Shown here: in pieces, positions 28,978 to 36,994 of the stretch
Numbering within the stretch: position 1 is the stretch's first letter
Layout of the letters: every line of letters begins with the position of its first letter
Assembly (NCBI GenBank): GCA_028689145.1
Contig: JAQTWT010000006.1
Location: forward strand, 109,379-173,378
Direction: 5' to 3'
DNA: 64,000 nucleotides
Origin: Gallionella sp.
GTDB taxonomy: Bacteria; Pseudomonadota; Gammaproteobacteria; Burkholderiales; Gallionellaceae
Position numbers and translations under genes: made by a program
The notes under the pieces: generated by a model
Seen by the model: the letters and a program-made list of their open reading frames with translations, nothing else
What the model was told of the DNA's origin: nothing
Database searches by the model: none

Positions 28978-29060
28978 AAAACACTGAGCAATTAACTTGG
29001 ACAGGTTTGCGCTAAACTTGCGCATTCGCCGAGTACTGCAAAACACAATATGGTGTACCC

Positions 29061-30356
29061 ATGACCGAACCGACCATCACCTGTCCGAACTGTAAAACCG
29101 AGATACGGCTCACCGAGTCGCTGGCGGCACCGTTGATCGCTGCCACGCGCCGGGAATTCGAACTGCGGCTGGCGCAGCAGAACGACGAGATCGCCAAGCG
29201 CGAGCAGGGCATCCGCGAACAGGAAAAGCACATGGCGGAGGCCAAGCGCAATCTGGATGCGCAGATCGCCGAACAGGTGGCGACGCAGTTGAAAACCGAG
29301 CGCGCCCGCGTGGTGGCGGAGGAGTCGCAAAAGGCCAAGCTGGCCAGCGCCGCCGAACTGGAACACAAGGCGCGCGAACTGACCGAGCTGCGCGAAGTGC
29401 TCGATCTCAACAACGAGAAACTGGCCGAAGCGCAGAAGGCGCAGGCGGAGCTGATCAAGAAGCAGCGCGAGCTGGACGATGCCAAGCGCGAACTGGAACT
29501 CACCGTCGAAAAACGCGTACAGGACGGGCTGACCGAGGTGCGCGCGCAGGCCAAACGTGAAGCCGAAGACGGGCTCAAGCTCAAGGTGATGGAGAAAGAC
29601 CAGACCATCGCGTCGATGCAGCAGAAGATCGAGGAGCTCAAGCAGAAAGCCGATCAGGGTTCGCAGCAGTTGCAGGGCGAAGTGCAGGAACTGGAGCTGG
29701 AAAATTTGCTGCGCGTGAAGTTCCCGTTCGACAACATCGAGCCGGTGGCAAAAGGCGAATTCGGCGGCGACGTGTTGCAACGGGTGGTCAGCCCCGGCGG
29801 GCAGTCCAGCGGGTCGATCCTGTGGGAATCCAAACGCACCAAGAACTGGAGCGACGCGTGGCTCACCAAGCTGCGCGAAGACCAGCGCGCCGCCAAGGCG
29901 GAGATTGCGGTGCTGGTCAGCCAAGTGCTGCCGAAGGGGGTGGAGTCATTCGATGTGATCGACGGGGTGTGGGTGACCAGCCCGCGCGCCGCGATTCCGG
30001 TCGCGACCGCGCTGCGCCACACCCTGCTGCAGGTCAACATGGCCCGGCAGGTTTCCGAAGGCCAGCAGACCAAGACCGAGATGGTTTACCAGTACCTGAC
30101 CGGCCCGCGTTTCAAGCAGCGCGTGGAAGCGATCGTCGAAGCGTTCTCGTCGATGCAAACCGATCTCGACAAGGAGCGCAAGGCGATCATGAAGCAGTGG
30201 GCCAAGCGTGAAGAGCAGATCGAACGGGTGATGGGCGCGACGGTCGGGATGTACGGCGACTTGCAGGGCATTGCCGGAAAGTCGTTGCAGGAAATCGAAG
30301 GGCTTGAGTTCGCGGCGCTGGATGCGCCCGATGCGAATGATGGGGAAATATTGTAG
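29061..30356 (+). CDS. DUF2130 coiled-coil protein
   Basis: A 431-residue protein. It begins with a possible zinc ribbon half (CPNC), then a long coiled-coil (about residues 28-215), then the DUF2130 core with GQSSGSILWESKRTKNWSDAWLTKL. The acidic/lysine pattern in that core (WESKRT) resembles the PD-(D/E)xK nuclease fold, which is the prediction usually made for this family. No experimental role is known to me. It stands alone, with a palindrome just after its stop. Confidence 0.85.
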   Translation: MTEPTITCPNCKTEIRLTESLAAPLIAATRREFELRLAQQNDEIAKREQGIREQEKHMAEAKRNLDAQIAEQVATQLKTERARVVAEESQKAKLASAAELEHKARELTELREVLDLNNEKLAEAQKAQAELIKKQRELDDAKRELELTVEKRVQDGLTEVRAQAKREAEDGLKLKVMEKDQTIASMQQKIEELKQKADQGSQQLQGEVQELELENLLRVKFPFDNIEPVAKGEFGGDVLQRVVSPGGQSSGSILWESKRTKNWSDAWLTKLREDQRAAKAEIAVLVSQVLPKGVESFDVIDGVWVTSPRAAIPVATALRHTLLQVNMARQVSEGQQTKTEMVYQYLTGPRFKQRVEAIVEAFSSMQTDLDKERKAIMKQWAKREEQIERVMGATVGMYGDLQGIAGKSLQEIEGLEFAALDAPDANDGEIL

Positions 30357-30373
30357 GAGCGAAGTTCGGCAGT

Positions 30374-30400
30374 CCCCTCTCCCACAAGTGGGAGAGGGGA
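30374..30400. repeat. CCCCTCTCCCAC palindrome
   Basis: CCCCTCTCCCACaaGTGGGAGAGGGG right after the DUF2130 gene stop. It is the same family as the copies at 19954, 40892 and 44434. Confidence 0.9.
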
Positions 30401-30449
30401 GCAAAACGGTGTTTAACTTGCTGAACTTGTAGCTAATCAGGAAATAAAT

Positions 30450-30473
30450 AAGGGCGCGATGAATCGCGCCCTT
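30450..30473 (-). terminator. Intrinsic terminator of the Sel1-repeat gene
   Basis: AAGGGCGCGAT-ga-ATCGCGCCCTT, a perfect 11-base stem, followed on the minus strand by an AT-rich TATTTATTT stretch. It lies 19 bases after the Sel1-repeat gene stop. Confidence 0.8.
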
Positions 30474-30491
30474 GAGCCTTGACGTATAAAT

Positions 30492-31664
30492 CTATTGCTT
30501 GTGTTGTTCGCCCCAAACCTTGGCGGCTTCCTTGGCTTGGGCAATTTTCTCCGGCGGCATTTGTTCGGCGATACTGTTCATCAGCAGGCTGGCGCTTTTG
30601 TTGCCTTGCTCGGCGGCCAGAATGAACCACTTGTAGGCATCCGCATCGTTTTGCGGCACTCCCCACCCCTGATAATACATGCCGCCCAGATTGAATTGGG
30701 CGTTGGCGTTGCCCTGTTCGGCTGCCAGAAAATACCATCTGGCCGCCTCGGCATAGTCCTGCGTCACGCCATTGCCTCGGTAATACATCAGCCCCAGATT
30801 GTATTGGGCAATTACTTCACCCTGCTGGGCGGCCAGCCGGTACCACTTGGCCGCTTCGGGATAGTCCTTCGGCACATTTTCGCCGCGGTAATACATGGCT
30901 CCCAGAAATAACTGCGCGAGAACCTCGCCCTGCTCGGCGGCCAGACGGTACCATTTAACGCCCTCGGCCTGATTCTTTGGTACGCCTTTGCCTTCGCGAT
31001 GCATGTTGCCCAAGTGGAATTGCGCGCTGGTATTGCCCTGATCGGCTGCCAGCCGGTACCATTTCACCGCTTCGGCATCGTTCTGCGGCACACCCTTGCC
31101 CATCCGGTGCATCTGCCCCAGATTGAATTGCGCCTTGGAGTCGCCCTGCTCGGAAGCTTGCTGGAACCACTTCACCGCCTCGGCATCGTCCTGTGTTACG
31201 CCTTTGCCCTCGGCGTACACCACGCCCAGATTGTATTGCGCGCTGGGATTGGATTGCGCGGCCGCCAGCCGATACCATTTGATCGCCTCGGTATAGTTCT
31301 GCGGCACACCCTTGCCGTGGTAATACATCACGCCCAGATTGTATTGCGCCTGGGCAAACCCGTTGCCCGCGGCAAGGCGGTACCACTTTGCAGATTCGGT
31401 GAAGTTCTTTGGCACACCCTGACCTTCGTGATACATATTGCCCAGATGTGATTGCGCGCTGGCGTTGCCCTTGTTGGCGGCGAGGCGAAACTCGCGCAGA
31501 GCGGTGGCATAGTCGCCTTTGTTGTACGCCTGCATCCCCTCGTCAAACCCAGCCCACGCGCAAGGCGCGGCCAGCAGACAAAACGAGAAAAAGCCTGCAA
31601 CCATGTGGCGCGGCATGCGGCGAAGCGGGGATAACATCGGTATCGTAAAAGCGGATTTTTTCAT
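30492..31664 (-). CDS. Secreted Sel1-repeat (TPR-like) protein
   Basis: A 390-residue protein with a signal peptide (FFSFCLLAAPCAWA) and about nine tandem Sel1 units of 36 residues with the pattern A-x-x-NLG-x-MY-x-x-GxGVPQ(N/D)xxEAxKWYRLAA. Sel1 solenoids are protein-binding scaffolds in the periplasm or outside. The ATG at 31664 (MKKSAF) gives a long n-region; a start at 31616 is also possible. The repeats are near-identical at DNA level, so copy number may vary. Confidence 0.9.
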   Translation of the reverse strand: MKKSAFTIPMLSPLRRMPRHMVAGFFSFCLLAAPCAWAGFDEGMQAYNKGDYATALREFRLAANKGNASAQSHLGNMYHEGQGVPKNFTESAKWYRLAAGNGFAQAQYNLGVMYYHGKGVPQNYTEAIKWYRLAAAQSNPSAQYNLGVVYAEGKGVTQDDAEAVKWFQQASEQGDSKAQFNLGQMHRMGKGVPQNDAEAVKWYRLAADQGNTSAQFHLGNMHREGKGVPKNQAEGVKWYRLAAEQGEVLAQLFLGAMYYRGENVPKDYPEAAKWYRLAAQQGEVIAQYNLGLMYYRGNGVTQDYAEAARWYFLAAEQGNANAQFNLGGMYYQGWGVPQNDADAYKWFILAAEQGNKSASLLMNSIAEQMPPEKIAQAKEAAKVWGEQHKQ

Positions 31665-31805
31665 CGCGTCCAGTGGCATAAAAGTTATAACTTTAAATAG
31701 TGCAGCAAACCTTACCGCTCTTGCCATGCAGCCTGTTTTAATCGGCGCTTTGTTGTATTGATTCTATGCGAATGGCAGGAGGAGTATCTATATTTTTCAG
31801 GGCAT

Positions 31806-31920
31806 TATAGAGTCGGCCAACAATATAGATTACAAATCCGTTCGCCCTGAGCTAGTCGAAGGGTTGTTTGGTTCGACAGGCTCACCACGAACGGGAAACT
31901 TTTTAATAGCCGACTCTATA
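31806..31920. repeat. MITE-like element with terminal inverted repeats
   Basis: TATAGAGTCGGC at 31806-31817 and its complement GCCGACTCTATA at 31909-31920 bound a 115-base unit. Inside is the CGAACGG/CTGAGC dispersed repeat (31841-31892). It has no coding capacity. The rest of the 312-base gap (31665-31976) shows nothing recognisable. Confidence 0.65.
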
Positions 31921-31976
31921 GTCAACTTTATTTCACGGTTTGATGATACCCCCACAGCCGACAGGATTGCAATAGA

Positions 31977-32585
31977 CTATTCGGGCCGCTTGCCGGACTC
32001 GCCCAGACTCATCCGCCGTATATAGTGGCAGGTATAACCGTGCGGCTGTTTGACCAGATACTTCTGGTGGTATTCCTCGGCGCGGTAAAACTCCCTGAAC
32101 GGCACAATTTCGGTGACTACCTTGGCTTTCCAATCACCGGAGGCATCCACGGTTCGGATAACCTCTTCGGCAGTGCGTTTTTGCTCCTCGCCGAGATAAA
32201 AGATCGCCGAGCGGTATTGCGTACCGGTGTCGTTGCCCTGCCGGTTGCGCGTGGTCGGGTTGTGCATACGGAAAAACTCGAACAGCAGGTGGCTGTAGCT
32301 CAGTTGCTTCGGGTCAAATACAACCTTCAGCGATTCGGCATGGCCGGTGCGCCCCGTCTTCACTTGCTCATAGACCGCATCCGGCGTGTCGCCGCCGGTA
32401 TAACCGACCTCGGTCACCAGCACACCGGGAATCTGCCGTACCAGCTCTTCCATGCCCCAGAAGCAGCCGCCCGCAAGATAGGCGGTTTGTTTGGTTTCGG
32501 TGGTGGTCATGGCGATTCCTTTCGGTTGGGCGAGGCTGGCGGTTGAGAGCAAGGCCAGCAGTAGGAAGAGGGGGAGGCGGGACAT
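31977..32585 (-). CDS. msrA: Exported peptide methionine sulfoxide reductase MsrA
   Basis: A 202-residue MsrA with the catalytic GCFWG motif, a VGYTGG segment and a QYRSAIFY motif. Unlike the usual cytoplasmic enzyme, it begins with a hydrophobic signal peptide (LPLFLLLALLSTASLA), so it probably repairs oxidised methionine in the periplasm. The ATG at 32585 is preferred because it leads directly into the signal. No msrB is seen nearby. Confidence 0.95.
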   Translation of the reverse strand: MSRLPLFLLLALLSTASLAQPKGIAMTTTETKQTAYLAGGCFWGMEELVRQIPGVLVTEVGYTGGDTPDAVYEQVKTGRTGHAESLKVVFDPKQLSYSHLLFEFFRMHNPTTRNRQGNDTGTQYRSAIFYLGEEQKRTAEEVIRTVDASGDWKAKVVTEIVPFREFYRAEEYHQKYLVKQPHGYTCHYIRRMSLGESGKRPE

Positions 32586-32648
32586 TTGGGGTTCAACGTT
32601 CAAATTGAGGAGCTATACGCTTTTGCGCAGTCCCGCTTGAGTGTTAGG

Positions 32649-32873
32649 CTATCTATGTTTGAGCAACTCATCAAGTGCGAGGCCGATGTCTTTTGCAATT
32701 TGACGGAGCAAGATTGGAGAGATGTCTCGGCCTTGATGGAACGGAACCGTTGTACAGCGGCCTGTCGTATCGCGGAATTGTTTGTGTGATCCGCGTTGTC
32801 GAATTTCAGTGAAGCCGAGTTTGATAAGAATGGCAATGACTTCATTGGGCTTGAGGACGGGGATATTGCCCAT
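32649..32873 (-). CDS. hicA: HicA mRNA interferase toxin
   Basis: A 74-residue double-stranded-RNA-binding-fold toxin: KPNEVIAILIKLGF, the catalytic GSHKQF histidine, then TTVPFHQGRDISPILLRQIAKDIGL. HicA cuts mRNA. Here the toxin gene lies after the antitoxin (three-base gap), the reverse of E. coli hicAB but common elsewhere. Confidence 0.93.
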   Translation of the reverse strand: MGNIPVLKPNEVIAILIKLGFTEIRQRGSHKQFRDTTGRCTTVPFHQGRDISPILLRQIAKDIGLALDELLKHR

Positions 32874-32876
32874 GAT

Positions 32877-33086
32877 TCAAGCGATAGCGACGTTTTGAAC
32901 CCCGACAAATTCGGATTCCAGCATAGGCTCGCCATCCTCCAGAAGCATTGTAATGACATCGTGCAGGTTGCGATTAACTTCGTCCAGCGTTTCCCCTTGG
33001 GAGTGAGCGCCAGGAAAACCGGGAACAAAACCAACGAACAGGCCAGTTTGTGGACACCGTTCAATGACTGCTGAATAGACTTTCAT
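32877..33086 (-). CDS. hicB: HicB antitoxin, short form
   Basis: A 69-residue protein with the degenerate RNase-H-like HicB fold (YSAVIERCPQTGLFVGFVPGFPG ... GETLDEVNRNLHDVITMLLE). The C-terminal DNA-binding domain of longer HicB proteins is absent, so self-repression may need another factor. The start at 33086 is preferred over one at 33098. Confidence 0.9.
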   Translation of the reverse strand: MKVYSAVIERCPQTGLFVGFVPGFPGAHSQGETLDEVNRNLHDVITMLLEDGEPMLESEFVGVQNVAIA

Positions 33087-33493
33087 GGCGGACTCCAAAA
33101 TGCATAAGAAATATGATTATCATTCTATGCCCTGCAATAAGCAACTCGGGTGAGGCTCAAGGGGTGCATTTACACAGTAGTCAGGAATTATGACTACAAA
33201 AATGATGCTGGAACCCGTATGAAACAAGGATCATGTGTTTCACTAAATACTGACTTGTGAGTAAAAGTGTTGGTCAATTTGCTAATCTGTGTCAGGTCAG
33301 TGCGTAGCGTGCGCTGTGCGCACGACAACACAACCAAAAATCGTGCGCACAGCGCACGCTACCGATAGCATTACCAATACTTTCAAATGCACCCGAGGCT
33401 CAACGTGAAGGGGCTGAACGAAATCAAACGGGCCAAGGTCGGAGTATGGCTATACCACTATAAAACAATGTGACGCTGCCCCCCTTTGAAGCT
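33087..33493. other. Gap with nested inverted repeats
   Basis: No gene is supported. The gap contains a 22-base perfect inverted repeat (33304-33362) and, outside it, GGGTGCATTT and AAATGCACCC about 33161-33170 and 33384-33393, which could be ends of a small mobile element enclosing the palindrome. Confidence 0.55.
33304..33362. repeat. Perfect 22-base inverted repeat
   Basis: Arms GTAGCGTGCGCTGTGCGCAC-GA at 33304-33325 and its complement at 33341-33362, with a 15-base A-rich loop. Another dispersed-palindrome family. Confidence 0.9.
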
Positions 33494-34558
33494 CTACGCC
33501 GCACAAATTCCGTATTTTGGCAGGATGTTGTAAACCACATTGAAGCGGTGCGCATGGATGGCATCGTGGAAATTTTTCCATGAGCTTTCCAGAAAATGCT
33601 TCTGGTATTTATGTACCGGCAGGTCATGGCTGGTACCCAGTGCATCGGCCTTCCATGAGTCTTTGCCCCGGGCGAAGTAGCCGTCTATGTTTTGTTCACC
33701 GCACACGGTGAACTTGCCTGCGCGGATGGCTTTGAGCCATGCTTGGTGACGTTCTTCACCGTCCACAAGAACGGTATCGATAAACATTTTTTCAATCTGT
33801 TGGCGGGTGGCAGGGGTGAGTCCGGATACATTTGCATCGGGATCACCCAGAATGTAACGCCGCATGGCTTTGCACATATTTTCTGCCGCATCGAGAAAAT
33901 CCTTGGTGTTGTCTCGCTCTACCCAGATACCTTGACCATTTTTGTATTTCCACCTGAGAAAGGGCATGTCGGGAAAAATCTGCGCGCGGCCATGACCCAG
34001 CGGCGGAATCGTATCGTCCAGCGCGTCCCTCAATATGTCGGCTAGCCCCATATCAAAAACACCGCAGTTATCAGTTTCTTCCGCGTCTTCGACTTCATTC
34101 ACGTTATGCAGCACACCGGCAAAACCCTGATGAGCCCAAGTGTCGGCATAGACGTGCATGGTTACCCCCAGCCGGTGCAGGCCGTAGACGCGATTCTTTT
34201 CCAGAATGGCATCGCGCACCATTTCTTGCGCCACGGGGCTGTTCGGTGTGCAGACGATCTTGTCGATGAAACTGCCGTTTGGGTTAAGCCCGGCGGCTAA
34301 GCCGCCGTTGCCGGGCAGGAAGTGAAAAGGCATCCAGACCTCATGATTTGCCAATTCTTCGGTATTGCGCAAATCCAGCATTTTGTGGGCGGAACTGGTG
34401 CGGTTGTAGAGGGCGCAATTGTCGAAATAAATGGTGCCGGAACTGGTCGCGTCGTCCACATATTGGGCGGCGTAAGCAATGGTGTCGGCATGCTCATGTT
34501 CGAATCCGGCATCGCGCGCGACCACATAGGTAGTCGCGTGATGAAAATCGATTTGCAT
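33494..34558 (-). CDS. DUF6765-like protein
   Basis: A 354-residue protein beginning MQIDFHHATTYVVARDAGF, which recalls the DUF6765 family. His/Asp-rich motifs (DFHH, VTMHVYADTWAHQGF) suggest metal binding in an all-helical fold, perhaps hydrolase-like, but no activity is known to me. GGAG lies nine bases before the ATG at 34558. It is downstream of the ADP-ribosylglycohydrolase gene on the same strand, with a repeat element between them. Confidence 0.7.
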   Translation of the reverse strand: MQIDFHHATTYVVARDAGFEHEHADTIAYAAQYVDDATSSGTIYFDNCALYNRTSSAHKMLDLRNTEELANHEVWMPFHFLPGNGGLAAGLNPNGSFIDKIVCTPNSPVAQEMVRDAILEKNRVYGLHRLGVTMHVYADTWAHQGFAGVLHNVNEVEDAEETDNCGVFDMGLADILRDALDDTIPPLGHGRAQIFPDMPFLRWKYKNGQGIWVERDNTKDFLDAAENMCKAMRRYILGDPDANVSGLTPATRQQIEKMFIDTVLVDGEERHQAWLKAIRAGKFTVCGEQNIDGYFARGKDSWKADALGTSHDLPVHKYQKHFLESSWKNFHDAIHAHRFNVVYNILPKYGICAA

Positions 34559-34596
34559 GTTCAAATCTCCTTTTCCGGATTGATTAGGGTCAGCAT

Positions 34597-34643
34597 AATT
34601 AAACAACATCGCTTTGCTTTGTGGGAAACATTGTGATGCTGAC
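34597..34643. repeat. Repeat A upstream of the DUF6765-like gene
   Basis: AATTAAACAACATCGCTTTG... and ACATTGTGATGCTGAC. It matches copies B (38422) and C (39501) in the core GCTTT-CTTTGTG-AAACATTGTGATGCT. Ends of the core (AGCAT/ATGCT) are complementary. Confidence 0.75.
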
Positions 34644-34663
34644 TCCGTTAGCTCTGTTACAGG

Positions 34664-36340
34664 CTAAGCTTGTTCTTTTCTGAGACGAGCACGTCGAGCC
34701 TTAGCAATGATGGCTGCGTAAGCTATAGCTAGTTCTATCCCATTTGTGCGTGCAGAAAGCATGAGTAGTTGTAGGCCAATAACTTCTGGATCGAATCCAG
34801 AGCGAATTGCTTGATTTGTCAGTTCATCTAAAGTTGCTTCATTTGAACTTGGAATCATGTTGTCGACTGATGGCTTGAGTGAGTTGTCGAAAAGATCTGG
34901 TGTTCTCATTTTCTGGCTAGTTGGTGTTATAGTTTTCAATAATTTTGGTCGGATGTATGGCTCAGGTGTTGCCACAATAGCTGGAAAACTAGCAGTGGCA
35001 AGCGGTTTAAGAGTTGTGCGCCGCTTACAAAGTATGGTTTGCCCAAATTCAAATTCGTGCCATTGCCAAAGCGCATCTTTTTGACCCGTTGCAAACTCAT
35101 CTCCAAATGGTGTTACCCAACCCAGCCCGGCAACAGCTAGGCGACCATCTATGGTACCTAGACTGTCAAGTTGATTTTTTGGGGGTGACCAACTTAAAAG
35201 ATCAGGATACTCAAAACTTTCGACCTGCCCTCCATTGCTAATTGTGCATAGTCGTTTAGCTTCCTCTGTAATATATTCAATATCCTGTATTGCTCCACTG
35301 GGTGGCGTATCTGAATAATATGCTCCAACAAGAGCTCCAGTCATTGTGGCGACTGTATCTGTATCGCTAAACAAGAGATTTGCTGTTGTAAGTATTGTTG
35401 CCTCAGCGCCTTCGTCCTTAAATAGCCAAGATGCAGCTAATGCAAATAGAGCAGATTTAAGACCAGATCCTCGTTGTTCTGGTGTCAGCCCACCTAATGC
35501 GCGGACAAGTCCCTCATAGGCATCATTAGGATGCATTTTCATGAAGGAATTGCATGCCTCAATATCAGCCTTCCATTCGTGATGCGCTTTTTCTAAAGCC
35601 GTATCAAACAATACATCTGCTTTTTTATTCCATGTGGGGAGCCAAAATGTACTTAAATTTTGATCGGCACGAACAAGATCAGAAGCTAGCAAGATATGAC
35701 GACCAAAATCTTTCCAATCATTAGGAGAAGGTAAAGTTCCCTCACGAAGAACAAAGGCTAGACTTGCTGCATGAATTAGTGCTCCACCTATACCATGCGG
35801 ATGGCCATGCGTACAAACTGAATTACGCAGTACATCTAATAGGAAAGTAGATGGATTCGACAAGTTTGTAGCAGCCCAAACATGCGGTTGAATTCGCATG
35901 GCTGCCCCATTACCGCCGCCATTTATATACTGGTTGTCATTCTGTTCATAGAAATTACTAAACCACGTCGTACCTTTCTGCACCAATGCAGACGCCGCAA
36001 GCTTACTGCCCCGACCTGCACCAAGTGAGTAAGAAAGCCAAACGGGGAGTTCAATTTTTGCAAGGGCTTCGACATCGAAATAACCGTCGCCTCTTATGGT
36101 TCTGGATGTACTTAAACGTAGCTGGGTATCATCTGAATAACTTCCAGCGCCTAATTCAGCTAAAGCGCCAAACTTCCCCCCCACCATTCGCTTCCAAGTA
36201 ACAGGCTTTACTATTCGATAATCTCCAATACGGCGCATAACGCCATTGCTATCAACCAACTCTATTGGGAAACCTAAAATATCACCATAGGCCGCCCAAA
36301 GAGATGAGTTAATAGTCCTGAGTTCACGTTGTTGTCCCAT
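34664..36340 (-). CDS. ADP-ribosylglycohydrolase (DraG/ARH family) with C-terminal extension
   Basis: A 558-residue protein. Residues 1 to about 345 follow the ARH/DraG plan: GDILGFPIE near the start, the metal-binding SDDTQ (69-73), GGGNGAAMRI (141-150), THGHPHG (177-183) and a second metal site SDTDT (325-329). Such enzymes remove ADP-ribose from proteins or nucleic acids using two magnesium ions. The last 200 residues match nothing that I know. It starts 12 bases after the DarT-like transferase gene, so it is probably the antidote or reset enzyme for that transferase. Composition is AT-rich. Confidence 0.88.
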   Translation of the reverse strand: MGQQRELRTINSSLWAAYGDILGFPIELVDSNGVMRRIGDYRIVKPVTWKRMVGGKFGALAELGAGSYSDDTQLRLSTSRTIRGDGYFDVEALAKIELPVWLSYSLGAGRGSKLAASALVQKGTTWFSNFYEQNDNQYINGGGNGAAMRIQPHVWAATNLSNPSTFLLDVLRNSVCTHGHPHGIGGALIHAASLAFVLREGTLPSPNDWKDFGRHILLASDLVRADQNLSTFWLPTWNKKADVLFDTALEKAHHEWKADIEACNSFMKMHPNDAYEGLVRALGGLTPEQRGSGLKSALFALAASWLFKDEGAEATILTTANLLFSDTDTVATMTGALVGAYYSDTPPSGAIQDIEYITEEAKRLCTISNGGQVESFEYPDLLSWSPPKNQLDSLGTIDGRLAVAGLGWVTPFGDEFATGQKDALWQWHEFEFGQTILCKRRTTLKPLATASFPAIVATPEPYIRPKLLKTITPTSQKMRTPDLFDNSLKPSVDNMIPSSNEATLDELTNQAIRSGFDPEVIGLQLLMLSARTNGIELAIAYAAIIAKARRARLRKEQA

Positions 36341-36352
36341 TGATAAACTTTC

Positions 36353-36994
36353 TTACCCTAATTCGCGGAATAACTCCGCCTTCACCTGAATATCAACAGG
36401 TACATGATTCACCGCACCGAATTGGCCTGCCAATTCATCAGCGGTATCTTCATCACGAACATAAATAGTACTCAAATATTGAGTTGATATTTCGCCTGGA
36501 TACAGCACCTCTGCTTGATTGCAAGTAGTCATATTATGCGGGAGTTCATCATGTCTGGAAATGTTTTTACCGTGCCATTGAAGGATATTTTTCGCAAAGG
36601 CGGCGTCCAACCCAGCTGCTCCGGTTGCACGTTTAACACCTGTATAAATATTGTTTGTCGTAGTAAAGATCACGCCTTCATGTTCAAGAATTTTAGGCGT
36701 AAATGAGAGTACGCACCACCAAAGGTCTGAAAATTTGTGCCATGAGCCTGCGGAACGCGAGAAAAACCAACTATTAATTTGAGTAATCGATAAATTAACA
36801 TAGTCTAGATATTTTAAATCCTTGCCACGGTCTATAGCGTTTGGCTGAAATATATACTCCAACCGAGCATCATCATTGAGACGATGGCGAGCTTTTAGCG
36901 CATGTGAATCGAGGATTCCAAGCATTCCCTTGTTTGTCGTGAAGTGCAATATTTCTTGTATACCTCGCACCTTAACTATTTTTGAAATGCTCAC
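36353..36994 (-). CDS. DarT-like (DUF4433) ADP-ribosyltransferase
   Basis: A 213-residue protein with features of the DarT family: an early ILHFTT (H17) where DarT has its NAD-binding histidine, GILDSHALKAR, a central LSFTPKIL strand, and NQAEVLYPGEIS, in which E162 fits the catalytic glutamate of the QAEVL motif, followed by LSTIYVR. DarT enzymes attach ADP-ribose to thymidine of single-stranded DNA. It has a GTG start that overlaps the helicase stop (GTGA), so translation is coupled. The usual macrodomain partner DarG is missing; an ARH-family enzyme follows instead. Substrate is inferred from family only. Confidence 0.8.
   Translation of the reverse strand: MSISKIVKVRGIQEILHFTTNKGMLGILDSHALKARHRLNDDARLEYIFQPNAIDRGKDLKYLDYVNLSITQINSWFFSRSAGSWHKFSDLWWCVLSFTPKILEHEGVIFTTTNNIYTGVKRATGAAGLDAAFAKNILQWHGKNISRHDELPHNMTTCNQAEVLYPGEISTQYLSTIYVRDEDTADELAGQFGAVNHVPVDIQVKAELFRELG

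Noticed and set aside
28992..29924. 310-codon leftward frame opposite the DUF2130 gene
   Set aside because: Antisense shadow; the rightward frame has a recognisable DUF2130 core and coiled-coil.
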